Source: Haliea sp.
GTDB taxonomy: Bacteria; Pseudomonadota; Gammaproteobacteria; Pseudomonadales; Halieaceae
Reading direction: 5' to 3'
Assembly: GCA_016704305.1 (NCBI GenBank)
Contig: JADJAL010000037.1
Location: forward strand, 1-48,146
DNA length: 48,146 nucleotides
How positions within the stretch are numbered: position 1 is the first letter of the stretch; each line of letters begins with the position of its first letter. The translations under genes and the position numbers were made by a program. The notes under the pieces are model-generated. The model did not search any database. It was given only the letters and a program-made list of their open reading frames with translations, and was not told the DNA's origin. Shown here in pieces: positions 26,404-35,160 of this stretch.

Positions 26404-27657
26404 CTACAACTCATCGGGGACGTTGTAGAGGTTCTGGTAGCGCCGGAACATCGGCCTGTCGCGCGCTTTGCGTGCATCCACCGTGTAGCTGTGTTGGCCA
26501 AACTTGCCCTGCGGCTTTTGTGCGAGGTAGTCAACCATACGCGCCCTGGCGCTGGCAGACAGTGCGATGTCAAAGTGCGTATAGATATTTGCGATGCAGG
26601 CCATCGGGTCATCCAGCAGATCCTGGTAACGCGAATCGACGATGTTGGCCGCCGGGACAACACCCTGTTCACGTTGTGCTATTACGTGCTCCAGTCGCTG
26701 CGCGGTGGCATCGCCCATGATGATGTTGTCGAACAATTGCGCGTTGAAGGGCTGGTCGCTGCGCATGTAATACAGCGTGCCCATCAGGCTCGTCGTGGAT
26801 GCCATGCACTTGATCGGGTCGCGGTGGGTTTGCACGATGCGCGCGTCAGGGTAGACCTGCAACAGCGTATCCAGGTGCACCTGGTGCTCAGGGGCTTTCA
26901 ACAACCAGCGGGTACGCGGATTTTTCCACTGCAGGATTTGCAGTACGGTCTTGTGGTATTCGTACACGGGCTGAAAGTCTGCGTCCAGGCACCAGGCACT
27001 GTAACTGTGTGTCTGGTGCAGAGAGGCGATGTGATCGCTGGTGAACGTGCCCGCCATCAGCAGGCCGCACTCGGCCGGAATATCGCCGCGCATCTCGTGC
27101 ATCGCGGCAAATTCGGGTGCAACCCGATTCCACTGTGTGAACAGGTCGTCGGCCTGCTTGATGCGCGGATCGCTGGCGTAGGTCGCCGCCTCCGGTGGCG
27201 GGCAAGGCTGCAGCGCCTCCCACATCAGCGGCACGCCCACGTCCGGGTCCTGCGCCAACAGCTCGAACAGGATGGACGTGCCCGAACGCGGCAAACCGAC
27301 GATCACCATCGGGGCAACAATTTTTTCGTCGAGAATCTCCGGGTGCTGCCGCAGGGTGGCCGTCACCCGCAGGCGCGTGCTCAGCCACAGGATAATGTCG
27401 CTCCTGGCCATCAGGCGGCCCATCAGCGTGAGCTGCGCTTCCTCTTCCAGCGCTTTTACCAGCACGCGAAACGGTTGCCGCCACAGCTCGTCGCCGAAAT
27501 CATCAAGTCCCGTGGCCCGGCACGCATGCTCGATCAGCGAGGCTTCATCCAGCGGCACCACGGCCGCAAGGTTGAAGTAGCTCCCCTCCTGGTTCATTGC
27601 GCGCAGCCACTCGGGGTGCGGCGGTGGCGTCCATAGCGGACTGTCGGATTCGCTCAT
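26404..27657 (-). CDS. Sulfotransferase family protein (PF13469 type), module 2
   Basis: 417-residue paralogue of the two plus-strand copies. N-terminal extension ATGLDDFGDELWRQPFRVLV, PAPS loop MVIVGLPRSGTSILFELLAQ, LLKAPEHQVHLDTLLQVYPD and IVQTHRDPIKCMASTTS. ATG 27657 is preferred over TTG 27666. Same strand as DUF1214 upstream and PhyH downstream, so the sulfotransferase/DUF1214 pairing is repeated with a different redox partner. Confidence 0.87.
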   Translation of the reverse strand: MSESDSPLWTPPPHPEWLRAMNQEGSYFNLAAVVPLDEASLIEHACRATGLDDFGDELWRQPFRVLVKALEEEAQLTLMGRLMARSDIILWLSTRLRVTATLRQHPEILDEKIVAPMVIVGLPRSGTSILFELLAQDPDVGVPLMWEALQPCPPPEAATYASDPRIKQADDLFTQWNRVAPEFAAMHEMRGDIPAECGLLMAGTFTSDHIASLHQTHSYSAWCLDADFQPVYEYHKTVLQILQWKNPRTRWLLKAPEHQVHLDTLLQVYPDARIVQTHRDPIKCMASTTSLMGTLYYMRSDQPFNAQLFDNIIMGDATAQRLEHVIAQREQGVVPAANIVDSRYQDLLDDPMACIANIYTHFDIALSASARARMVDYLAQKPQGKFGQHSYTVDARKARDRPMFRRYQNLYNVPDEL

Positions 27658-27728
27658 CGTTGCCAACGCCTCATTTCGTCAGGGTCTGTTGTGATGCTTC
27701 TGGTGACACGGGATTGCGCGCCACGCGC

Positions 27729-28916
27729 TCAGTAGCCAAAGCGCTTGATGCTGCCGCGCCGCCGCGCCGCCAATTGCTCGCAGCGCCGCTCCCGGTCCAG
27801 CGTGCGCACCGTGTCCGGTAAATGCGCGAACAGCTGCGCCCGCTTTAGCTGCACGCATTCAGGCTTTGGATAGTGCTCGGCGCCAATCCAGCGCACGGTG
27901 ATGTAGCCCTCCATGTGCCCGGAAGGGTCCAGCCAGTTGGGCACGCCAGGATCGTCATGCGCGACCACCAGTATCAGTTCACCATTGCTCTCCAGCTGGG
28001 CATGGTGGCAATTGGTACTGCACAGGCGGTAGCGGTAGTCCATGGTCTCCCACCAGTAGTTGCCGAACTCCACCGCCCAGTAATTGGCCGGAGGCGGCGT
28101 CACCCGCACCACCAGCACTTCATCGGCGGGCAACTGCCAGTAACAGATCAGCGGCTCGCCGCCCGGTGTCGCGTCGATCGCATTGTTGTCCAGTTGGCGG
28201 TACGACAGGAAGCGGTTGGGCTGCACCTTCCATTTGTCGAGCATGTCCGCCCAATACCACGTCGAGTCGCGAACCCAGGCGGCGGACGCGGCGAGGCCGC
28301 GCGCAATATCCTCGACCGTGAGCTGTGGGTTGTGCGGCAATTCGCCGATGCGATCAATGCGTGCGACCATCGGCGCCTCGTTTTCCCAGTCGGCAAAGAA
28401 CTGCCGCACCGTCACGCGCCAACTCCCCGGCGTGGTCCTGATCCAGTTACCCGGATGTTGGTTTGGGCTCAGGATAATTTCGAACGTGCCGTCCGCGGCG
28501 ACGGCGATATCGCCATCGATCAGGTTCCCGACCACCGCGCCGCCCCACGGCGTGGCGCCATCCTCCAGCACGGTGACAGCGAAGTAGCGCGCCGTGCCGC
28601 GCGTACCGCTGATACGGTAGGTGTGCTGGCCGTTGATCGGCGCGCCGACATACAGCGCGTCGGTATTGTCACCGCCCTGCTTGCGCAGCGGGTCGAAGTA
28701 ATGCAACAGCTCGGGGAAATCCGGGTCCTTGTTCTCCAACTGGAACTGCAGTGCGAGGGAAATGTTCCTGGCCAACAGGCGCAACCCTTTGGCGCGATCG
28801 ATGTCGTGCACCGGCGTGCTGTCGCGGAACACCAGGTCGCCGGCGCTCTTGAGTTGATCGCAAAAATCGTCCCAACTGGCTTTCAGTGTCGCATCGTGCG
28901 GGTTGTCTCCAAACAT
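27729..28916 (-). CDS. DUF1214 domain protein, module 2
   Basis: 395-residue paralogue of the gene at 20899-22014. Shared blocks include FRISGTRGTARYFAVTVLED-like (here TYRISGTRGTARYFAVTV), ADEVLVVRVTPPPANYWAVE, and VAHDDPGVPNWLDPSGHMEG. No signal peptide or membrane helix. First gene of the minus-strand module, divergent from the CoA-transferase at 29028 across 111 nt. Function unknown; its repeated association with sulfotransferases is the main clue. Confidence 0.8.
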   Translation of the reverse strand: MFGDNPHDATLKASWDDFCDQLKSAGDLVFRDSTPVHDIDRAKGLRLLARNISLALQFQLENKDPDFPELLHYFDPLRKQGGDNTDALYVGAPINGQHTYRISGTRGTARYFAVTVLEDGATPWGGAVVGNLIDGDIAVAADGTFEIILSPNQHPGNWIRTTPGSWRVTVRQFFADWENEAPMVARIDRIGELPHNPQLTVEDIARGLAASAAWVRDSTWYWADMLDKWKVQPNRFLSYRQLDNNAIDATPGGEPLICYWQLPADEVLVVRVTPPPANYWAVEFGNYWWETMDYRYRLCSTNCHHAQLESNGELILVVAHDDPGVPNWLDPSGHMEGYITVRWIGAEHYPKPECVQLKRAQLFAHLPDTVRTLDRERRCEQLAARRRGSIKRFGY

Positions 28917-29027
28917 GGCATCGCTCGCTGTAGGGTGTTTCCCGGGATCGGGCCTTTTATTATGACCATCGCCCCCCTATCCGTCACCAACGTGTAGAAT
29001 CCCCCGACACCACTGTGAGGATTCCCC

Positions 29028-30248
29028 ATGGATATAAAACTGTCAGATGCGTCGCAAGGTCCGCTCAAGGGCATTCGCGTTATCGATATCACCTCTATGA
29101 TCACCGGCCCGATGTGCAGCCAACAGCTCGGTGACCTGGGCGCGGATGTGATCAAGATTGAACCCACCCACGGCGAGATTTCGCGCTGGCTGGCGCCGCC
29201 GCAGAAGGCGGGACTGACCGGCTTTTACACGCAGATGAACCGCAACAAGCGCAGCCTCGCGCTGGACCTGAAACATCCGCAGGGCATCGCCATCATCAAA
29301 AAATTGGCGGAGACAGCGGATATCCTGGTGGAGAATTTTCGCGGCGGCGTGCCTGACAGGCTGGGCATCGGCTACGACGCATTGCGCGCTATCAACGACC
29401 GCTTGATCTATGTCTCGATCACCGGCTTTGGCCCCACCGGCCCCTATTCGCACAAACCCGCCTACGACCCCATCGCGCAGGGGCTGGTCGGCATGATGCC
29501 TATCCAGGGCATGCCCTTTGGTGGCAAGCCACAGCTGATCCAGTCGGCCATCGTCGATAAAACCACGGGGACCACGGCGGCCGGCGTGGCGCTGGCGGCG
29601 CTGTATGCGCGCGATCGTCCGGGTGGCACCGGCAAGGGGCAGCGCGCGGATGTGCCGATGATCGACGCCTGGGCCACCAACTCACTGGCCGATATGATGC
29701 CGGTCGACAGTTTCATGCCGAATACGATGCAGGACCCGGTGCCACTGGCGGTGCTGCGCACCTTCGAAACCCGCGATGGCTTCGTCGTGGGCATGGCATT
29801 GCAGGACAACCACTTCCGCAATTTGTGCCAGGCGCTGGAATGCACCGAACTGCTGGAACGCGAGGGCATGCGCAACCTGGGTGAGCGCGTGAACGAATTC
29901 GGTCCGTGGCTGGATGCGATTGCCGAGGTGATGAAGCGCTTCACCACGAGCGATTTGCTGGCGCGACTGGACGCCGTAGGGGTGCCGTTCGGCCCGGTCA
30001 AAACCGTGCGTGAATTCGCCGAGGACCCGCAGGCAAAACACAATCGCACGATTTTCGACGCCGAGCATCCCGACGCGGGCACGCTGCGTTACGTGCGCTA
30101 TCCGGGACATTTGTCGGAAACTCCGGCCGCCCTGTACCGCCACGCGCCGCGCCTGGGTGAGCACAGCAGGGACGTGCTGCGGGAGGTCGGTTACAGTGAC
30201 GAGGCGATAGAAGGCTTGCTGCAGGACAGTGTGATCGGGGTGATGTGA
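29028..30248 (+). CDS. CaiB/BaiF family III CoA-transferase
   Basis: 406-residue class III CoA-transferase that moves CoA between carboxylic acids through an aspartyl intermediate. Typical blocks: IDITSMITGPMCSQQLGDLG, VIKIEPTHGE, RNKRSLALDLKHPQG, VENFRGGVPDRLGIGYD, ITGFGPTGPY. The presumed catalytic Asp is D177 in SAIVDKTTGTTAAG. GTGAGG lies about 9 nt before ATG 29028. Probably activates a carboxylic acid substrate of the catabolic genes on either side. Confidence 0.92.
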   Translation: MDIKLSDASQGPLKGIRVIDITSMITGPMCSQQLGDLGADVIKIEPTHGEISRWLAPPQKAGLTGFYTQMNRNKRSLALDLKHPQGIAIIKKLAETADILVENFRGGVPDRLGIGYDALRAINDRLIYVSITGFGPTGPYSHKPAYDPIAQGLVGMMPIQGMPFGGKPQLIQSAIVDKTTGTTAAGVALAALYARDRPGGTGKGQRADVPMIDAWATNSLADMMPVDSFMPNTMQDPVPLAVLRTFETRDGFVVGMALQDNHFRNLCQALECTELLEREGMRNLGERVNEFGPWLDAIAEVMKRFTTSDLLARLDAVGVPFGPVKTVREFAEDPQAKHNRTIFDAEHPDAGTLRYVRYPGHLSETPAALYRHAPRLGEHSRDVLREVGYSDEAIEGLLQDSVIGVM

Positions 30249-30257
30249 CCCGAGGCG

Positions 30258-30797
30258 CTAGGCGGCAGGCCGGGTGCGCCGCCTGGACGCCGCGGCACAC
30301 AAGAGTGCAAATCCAACCAGCAGCAGGGACAGCGCCGAGGGCGCAGGCACAGGGACGCCGTCCTCTTTGAAGGCGTAATTTCGCTCGATCCCCTGCGAGA
30401 GATTGTCGCGGACAAAAGCGGACGCGGCACCGTTGATAGTGCGGTCGAAACTGTCGCCCGGCCCATAATACAATCCGAGGTATTTGTTGAAATAATCCTG
30501 CGCAAAGATCGCGCCGCCAAACCCGATGATGTCGTACCAGGCCATGTTATTGATGTTGGCTACCGTGTCATCGACGGTTGAGATGGTGTAGTCGCCGGGG
30601 TTGCCGCCAAACAGGTACGCAGCGGCTTCCTGGCCGGTGTATGCCAATGGCCCACGCGGAAAGGGATCATCCCAGAGGGGTGCTTGAAGATCAGCGACAT
30701 CCCACGCACCGACAAATATCAGTGCAGCGTGCGTGGAGCCTGCGAACGGCAGGGTAACCACCAATGCCAATATGGCCAGGTATTGTTTCACTAACAT
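30258..30797 (-). CDS. PEP-CTERM-type exosortase-sorted secreted protein
   Basis: 179-residue protein with signal peptide (ILALVVTLPFAGSTHAA), a short globular body (LIFVGAWDVADLQAPLWDDP) and a C-terminal sorting signal VPVPAPSALSLLLVGFALLC ending AAASRRR, a PEP-CTERM variant. Function unknown. Converges on the CoA-transferase with 9 nt between stops. Confidence 0.8.
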   Translation of the reverse strand: MLVKQYLAILALVVTLPFAGSTHAALIFVGAWDVADLQAPLWDDPFPRGPLAYTGQEAAAYLFGGNPGDYTISTVDDTVANINNMAWYDIIGFGGAIFAQDYFNKYLGLYYGPGDSFDRTINGAASAFVRDNLSQGIERNYAFKEDGVPVPAPSALSLLLVGFALLCAAASRRRTRPAA

Positions 30798-31107
30798 CCC
30801 CTATTTCCCGCTTACTGTCGTGCTCTGGTTATTATGCGCATTTCATGGCCTGCAAAAATTATGCCGCAAATGAAATTCCCCTGAATAACAGTAATGTAGC
30901 GATCATTAAAATTGTCGTCCCGCCTGTAGTGTAAAAAAAGTTGACGAGCTGGCAAACCTTCTCACTACCCCGGCAGGGCATTACACCGATTTGCGGATTG
31001 GACGCCACCGGCGCGCCCGCAAAGAGAGCCTTAAAGTGGACCGGCATTGCAGCGGCGTAACCTGCCGCAAGCTTGCTTTCAAAACATCAAACACGCAAAC
31101 TTCCGCC
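30798..31107. other. Intergenic region, divergent promoters expected
   Basis: 310 nt between the divergent PEP-CTERM and cti genes, visibly AT-richer than its flanks. A 62-codon open frame exists on the minus strand (30859-31047) but lacks homology or a clear ribosome-binding site. No repeat or RNA structure recognised. Confidence 0.5.
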
Positions 31108-33354
31108 ATGAAAATTCTTGCTCGATGTATCCTTTCCCTGGCAGCCCTGCTGTCCACCTGTTTTTCTTTCGCAGACAGCGATTATCCACCCGAGGTCAAA
31201 ACCATCATCGAGCAGCGGTGCATGGTCTGCCATGGCTGTTACGACGCTCCCTGTCAATTGAAGCTGGACGCCTGGGCCGGCATGCAACGCGGCGCCAGCA
31301 AGGAACAGGTGTACGCCACGCGCCTTGACGCCGCGCCGCCAACACGCCTGTTTGAGGACGCGCAAACCGTGGAGCAGTGGCGCAGCATGGGCTTCTACCC
31401 GATGCTCAATGACGAGGCGCCCGACCAGGGTGTACTCGCCCGCATGCTGGCGCTGAAGCAGCAACACCCACTACCTGAAGGCGACACCCTGCCGGATTCG
31501 ATCACGCTGGGACTCGATCGCGAACAGCAATGCGCGAAGCCCGAGGAGTTTGACACCTTCGCGGCCAACAACCCCCTGTGGGGCATGCCCTATGGATTGC
31601 CCGGACTCAACAAGCAAGAACACGCCACGCTGACCAACTGGCTGAAGCAGGGCGCGCACGGTGTGCCGCTTGCCTCTCCCACGGACGCACAAATCGACGC
31701 GGTGCAACGCTGGGAAGCCTTCTTCAATGGCAAGAGCCTGAAGGAACAGTTGATGTCGCGCTACATGTTCGAGCACCTGTTCATCGGCGCCCTGTACTTT
31801 TCCGACCTCGGCGAAGGCGGCCCCTATTACAACATCGTGCGCTCGCGCACGCCGCCCGGGGAGCCGATTGACATCATCGCCACCAGGCGCCCGTACGACG
31901 ACCCCGGCCAGGACACTGTCTACTATCGCCTGCAGATGCTGCGCTCGGCCGTGCTGGACAAGCGCCACATGCCCTACGCACTGAACGCGGCGCGCATGCA
32001 GCGTTGGCAGTCGCTGTTCCTGGATCCCGAGTACGAGGTGACCGCGCTGCCCTCCTACGTCAAAGAAGTCGCGGCCAACCCGTTCGTCACGTTCCGTGAA
32101 TTGCCGCAGACCGCCCGGTACAAATTCATGCTCGACGAAGCGCAGTTTACGATCATGGGTTTCATCAAGGGGCCGGTGTGCCGCGGCCAGGTGGCGCTCA
32201 ACGTTATCGACGATCACTTCTGGGTGGCGTTTTTAAGTCCCGACAGGGCGGCTGTGCAGGAAAATGCGGAATTCCTCGCCGCGCAGAGCAAACACCTGCG
32301 CCTGCCTGCAGACAACCAGAACGGCGCGCTTGTCTCCATGGTGGAGTGGCGCGGCTATTCGCGCGAGCAACTGAAGTACCTGAAAGCCAAGTTCGACTAT
32401 ATCGAGAGAATGACCGGCCCCGGCGGCACGCCCGTGAACCTTGAACTGATCTGGGACGGCGAGGGCCAAAACGATAATGCCGCGCTCACGGTGTTCCGCC
32501 ACGAGAACAGCGCCTCGGTGGTAAAGGGCTTTGTCGGCCAACAGCCGAAAACTGCCTGGGTCATCGACTACTCGTTGCTGGAGCGGATCCACTACCTGCT
32601 CGTGGCGGGCTTCGATATATTCGGCAATGTGGCGCACCAGTTGGAAACCCGTCTGTACATGGACTTCCTGCGCATGGAAGGCGAGCAGAACTTTCTGTTT
32701 TTCCTGCCGCCCAATGAGCGCGTCCAGCTACGCGATTTCTGGTACCGCGAGGCAGAGAAGGAGGCTATGCAATATGTGATGACCGACTCCGTGGCCTTCG
32801 ATCGCACGTCCGATATCCAGTTCACGACGGACGACCCGAAGGCGGAATTCCTTGGCATGCTGCAGCAGCGCCTGCCGGGTGCGGCGGCCGAACGCTTCCA
32901 GCCCGTCGATCCGCAATTCGACAAACTACTGACGCTGCAGGGGCCACCCTTCAGCCTGATGCCCGAGGTTTCCTTCCTGCAGGTGATGGGCAGTGATGGC
33001 GCAGAGCGGTTCTACACCATCGTACACAACGACGGCTATGAAAATAACGCCCAGGTATTCCGTGAAGAACAGCGGCGCATACCGGAGGAGGACTACCTGA
33101 CGGTGGTGAACGGTTTCATCGGCTCCTACCCCAATGCGTTCTTCCAGGTGCCGGAGAGTGAACTGGGTAATTTCGTCAGCATGATCGAATCGCTGCGCAG
33201 CGACGTGGATTACGCGACCCTGGTGTCAACCTATGGCATCCGTCGCAACCAGGCGGCGTTCTGGCCAATGTCAGACAAGCTCTATCGCCACTACAAGGAA
33301 GCCTTTCCACGCGAGGCGGGGCTGTTTGATGTGAACCGCTATGAGAATCGCTGA
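31108..33354 (+). CDS. cti: Fatty acid cis/trans isomerase
   Basis: 748-residue periplasmic heme enzyme that converts cis- to trans-unsaturated acyl chains in membrane phospholipids under solvent or heat stress. Signal peptide MKILARCILSLAALLSTCFS followed by FADS. The c-type heme motif C38-MV-C41-H42 (EQRCMVCHGC) follows directly. Family blocks include FIGALYFSDLGEGGPYYNIV, RSRTPPGEPIDIIATRRPYD, TRLYMDFLRMEGEQNFLFFL. Length fits Pseudomonas Cti. ATG 31108 is chosen because it starts a proper signal peptide. Monocistronic by appearance. Confidence 0.95.
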   Translation: MKILARCILSLAALLSTCFSFADSDYPPEVKTIIEQRCMVCHGCYDAPCQLKLDAWAGMQRGASKEQVYATRLDAAPPTRLFEDAQTVEQWRSMGFYPMLNDEAPDQGVLARMLALKQQHPLPEGDTLPDSITLGLDREQQCAKPEEFDTFAANNPLWGMPYGLPGLNKQEHATLTNWLKQGAHGVPLASPTDAQIDAVQRWEAFFNGKSLKEQLMSRYMFEHLFIGALYFSDLGEGGPYYNIVRSRTPPGEPIDIIATRRPYDDPGQDTVYYRLQMLRSAVLDKRHMPYALNAARMQRWQSLFLDPEYEVTALPSYVKEVAANPFVTFRELPQTARYKFMLDEAQFTIMGFIKGPVCRGQVALNVIDDHFWVAFLSPDRAAVQENAEFLAAQSKHLRLPADNQNGALVSMVEWRGYSREQLKYLKAKFDYIERMTGPGGTPVNLELIWDGEGQNDNAALTVFRHENSASVVKGFVGQQPKTAWVIDYSLLERIHYLLVAGFDIFGNVAHQLETRLYMDFLRMEGEQNFLFFLPPNERVQLRDFWYREAEKEAMQYVMTDSVAFDRTSDIQFTTDDPKAEFLGMLQQRLPGAAAERFQPVDPQFDKLLTLQGPPFSLMPEVSFLQVMGSDGAERFYTIVHNDGYENNAQVFREEQRRIPEEDYLTVVNGFIGSYPNAFFQVPESELGNFVSMIESLRSDVDYATLVSTYGIRRNQAAFWPMSDKLYRHYKEAFPREAGLFDVNRYENR

Positions 33355-33441
33355 TACCCGGTACCGGGAGTATTTGCCCGGCTGACCGGATCGAACACAG
33401 GCACGCAGTAGCGTTCGCAGGCGATTGAACGGGGAAACAGG

Positions 33442-33948
33442 TTGGGACTGAAATCAAACATCGTGCTGGTGGGCATGCCGGGCTCAGGCAAAAGCACGGT
33501 CGGCGTTATTCTCGCGAAGCTGTTGTCGTACGACTTTCTCGATACCGATGTGCTCATCCAGTCCTCGCAACGTCGCGCGCTGCAGGACATCGTCGACAGG
33601 GACGGCCACCTGGCGCTGCGCAAAATAGAAGAGGACACATTGCTGTCGCTCGATCTGCAACACCACGTGATCGCCACGGGCGGCAGTGCGGTGTACAGCG
33701 CAGCCGCGATGGCGCATCTGGCCGCTATCGGCACAGTGGTATTTCTCGACGTTGACCTCGCGACACTGGAGGGGCGCGTCGACAATCTGGCGACGCGAGG
33801 GCTGGTGCGGCGACCGGGACAGAGCCTGGCGGATCTGTTTGCCGAACGGGAGGCGCTGTACAAACAGGCAGCGGACATCACCATCAACTGCACCGGCATG
33901 ACACAGGAAGCGGTTTGTTCCGCGATCATTGCGCGGCTCGGACTTTGA
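33442..33948 (+). CDS. Shikimate kinase-like P-loop kinase
   Basis: 168-residue nucleotide kinase fold. Walker A GMPGSGKST (residues 11-19), FLDTDVLIQ giving the shikimate-type DTD, IATGGSA (the GG loop binding shikimate), and the lid region RRPGQSLADLFAERE. TTG 33442 is the start because the motif spacing matches shikimate kinases. It stands alone rather than with aroB, so it could be a second shikimate kinase or a divergent kinase of another polyol acid. Confidence 0.82.
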   Translation: MGLKSNIVLVGMPGSGKSTVGVILAKLLSYDFLDTDVLIQSSQRRALQDIVDRDGHLALRKIEEDTLLSLDLQHHVIATGGSAVYSAAAMAHLAAIGTVVFLDVDLATLEGRVDNLATRGLVRRPGQSLADLFAEREALYKQAADITINCTGMTQEAVCSAIIARLGL

Positions 33949-34069
33949 CGGGTCGTGCGGTTGAACGGCGCTGCCAAACCGGCGTAGTATCCAGCGGGGC
34001 GGCGGCCGGGATAAATCCCTGCGTTATTGCAGTGCCGGTCGTAATTTCAGGCGCAATCAGGAGGCGTGT

Positions 34070-34489
34070 ATGGCAGAGATCAGCGGCATCGCACACATAC
34101 AACTATCTGTCAGTGATATGCAGCGCTCCGTGCCGTTTTATTCCACCTTCCTGAAAGCCATGGGTATGACGCCAGTTCTTGAAGATAACTCGTTCTATTA
34201 CTGCGTTGGCGGCCGAACCGGCGTCGCCATCACGCCCGTCGCGCCCGAATACGCGAGCCACACATTCCGGCAGGGCGCCGTGGGCTTGCACCATGTCTGC
34301 TTTCGCGCCAAAAGCCGGGAGGACGTCGATGCCCTGTTCGAGGTCGCTGTACAGCTATCTGCCAGGATCATCCGCGAGCCGCAGGAGAGTAATTTTGCGC
34401 CCGGTTACTACTCCACGCTGTTTGAAGATCCCGATGGCATTCGCATCGAAGTCAATTTTGTGCCCGGCAAAGGGCTGCTCAGTGAGTAA
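34070..34489 (+). CDS. VOC (glyoxalase/bleomycin resistance) family protein
   Basis: 139-residue vicinal-oxygen-chelate protein with two beta-alpha-beta-beta units: GIAHIQLSVSDMQRSVPFYS at the start and VGLHHVCFRAKSREDVDALF, then YYSTLFEDPDGIRIEVNFVP. Candidate metal ligands His9, His in LHHV, and Glu in RIEV. CAGGAGG precedes ATG 34070. It overlaps the next gene by 8 nt, implying coupled function. Substrate unknown. Confidence 0.87.
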   Translation: MAEISGIAHIQLSVSDMQRSVPFYSTFLKAMGMTPVLEDNSFYYCVGGRTGVAITPVAPEYASHTFRQGAVGLHHVCFRAKSREDVDALFEVAVQLSARIIREPQESNFAPGYYSTLFEDPDGIRIEVNFVPGKGLLSE

Positions 34490-35093
34490 CACCCCAGGCA
34501 AGACCGACACTGGTAGCGACATCGCCACATCGCCTGCACCGTCCGTTGCGGAAGGCGCCACCGCCGTCATTACCCACCGTGTGTGCAACGACAAGCACCC
34601 GCAGTACGAGCAATGGCTGCGCGACATCGGGCCGCTGTGCCAGTCTTACCCCGGCCACCTGGACCTGCATATTGTGCGCCCTATTCCCGGCGTGACCGAA
34701 ACCTACACCGTCATCATTCGTTTCGACACGCAGGCGCACCTGAAGGCATGGATCGAGTCTTCCACGCGCGCAGACCTTATCGCCAGGGTGCATCCCTTGC
34801 TGGTGACGGGCGACGATTTCTTTATCAGCAGCGGCCTGGACTTCTGGTTCGCGCCGCCGGCGGCAGGGGCAACGGTACCGATACGCTGGAAACAGTTCCT
34901 GGTCACCTGGTCCGCCATCTACCCGCTGGTGATTGGCGTGCCGCTGCTCGTACTGCCTATCCTGCGCTACGCCGGCATTCCCGCGAACCACTATTTGGAC
35001 GTGCTGATGGTGACCGGCACGGTGGTGGCGCTCATGGTCTACGTGGTGATGCCCCGCTACACGCGCCTGCTGCAACGCTGGTTGTTTGAGTGA
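34482..35093 (+). CDS. Antibiotic-biosynthesis-monooxygenase (ABM) domain membrane protein
   Basis: 203-residue protein starting at GTG 34482, overlapping the VOC stop codon. An ABM-type ferredoxin-like domain (ITHRVCNDKHPQYEQWLRDI ... YTVIIRFDTQAHLKAWIESS) is followed by two membrane helices (FLVTWSAIYPLVIGVPLLVL and YLDVLMVTGTVVALMVYVVM). This ABM-plus-two-helix arrangement is known in uncharacterised bacterial proteins. The coupling with the VOC gene suggests a shared, unknown function. Confidence 0.78.
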   Translation: MSNTPGKTDTGSDIATSPAPSVAEGATAVITHRVCNDKHPQYEQWLRDIGPLCQSYPGHLDLHIVRPIPGVTETYTVIIRFDTQAHLKAWIESSTRADLIARVHPLLVTGDDFFISSGLDFWFAPPAAGATVPIRWKQFLVTWSAIYPLVIGVPLLVLPILRYAGIPANHYLDVLMVTGTVVALMVYVVMPRYTRLLQRWLFE

Positions 35094-35160
35094 GTGGCTC
35101 TGGTGCGATATTGCATCGACGCTGCAGCGCGATCATAAACAGAAGACAAGCGAGGACAGG

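Noticed and set aside
30859..31047. Possible 62-residue minus-strand protein with a hydrophobic tail upstream of cti.
   Set aside because: No ribosome-binding site, no homology recognised, and it occupies the expected promoter region.
33357..33368. Palindrome CCCGGTACCGGG as the cti terminator.
   Set aside because: Stem too short with a 4-nt loop and no U-tract.
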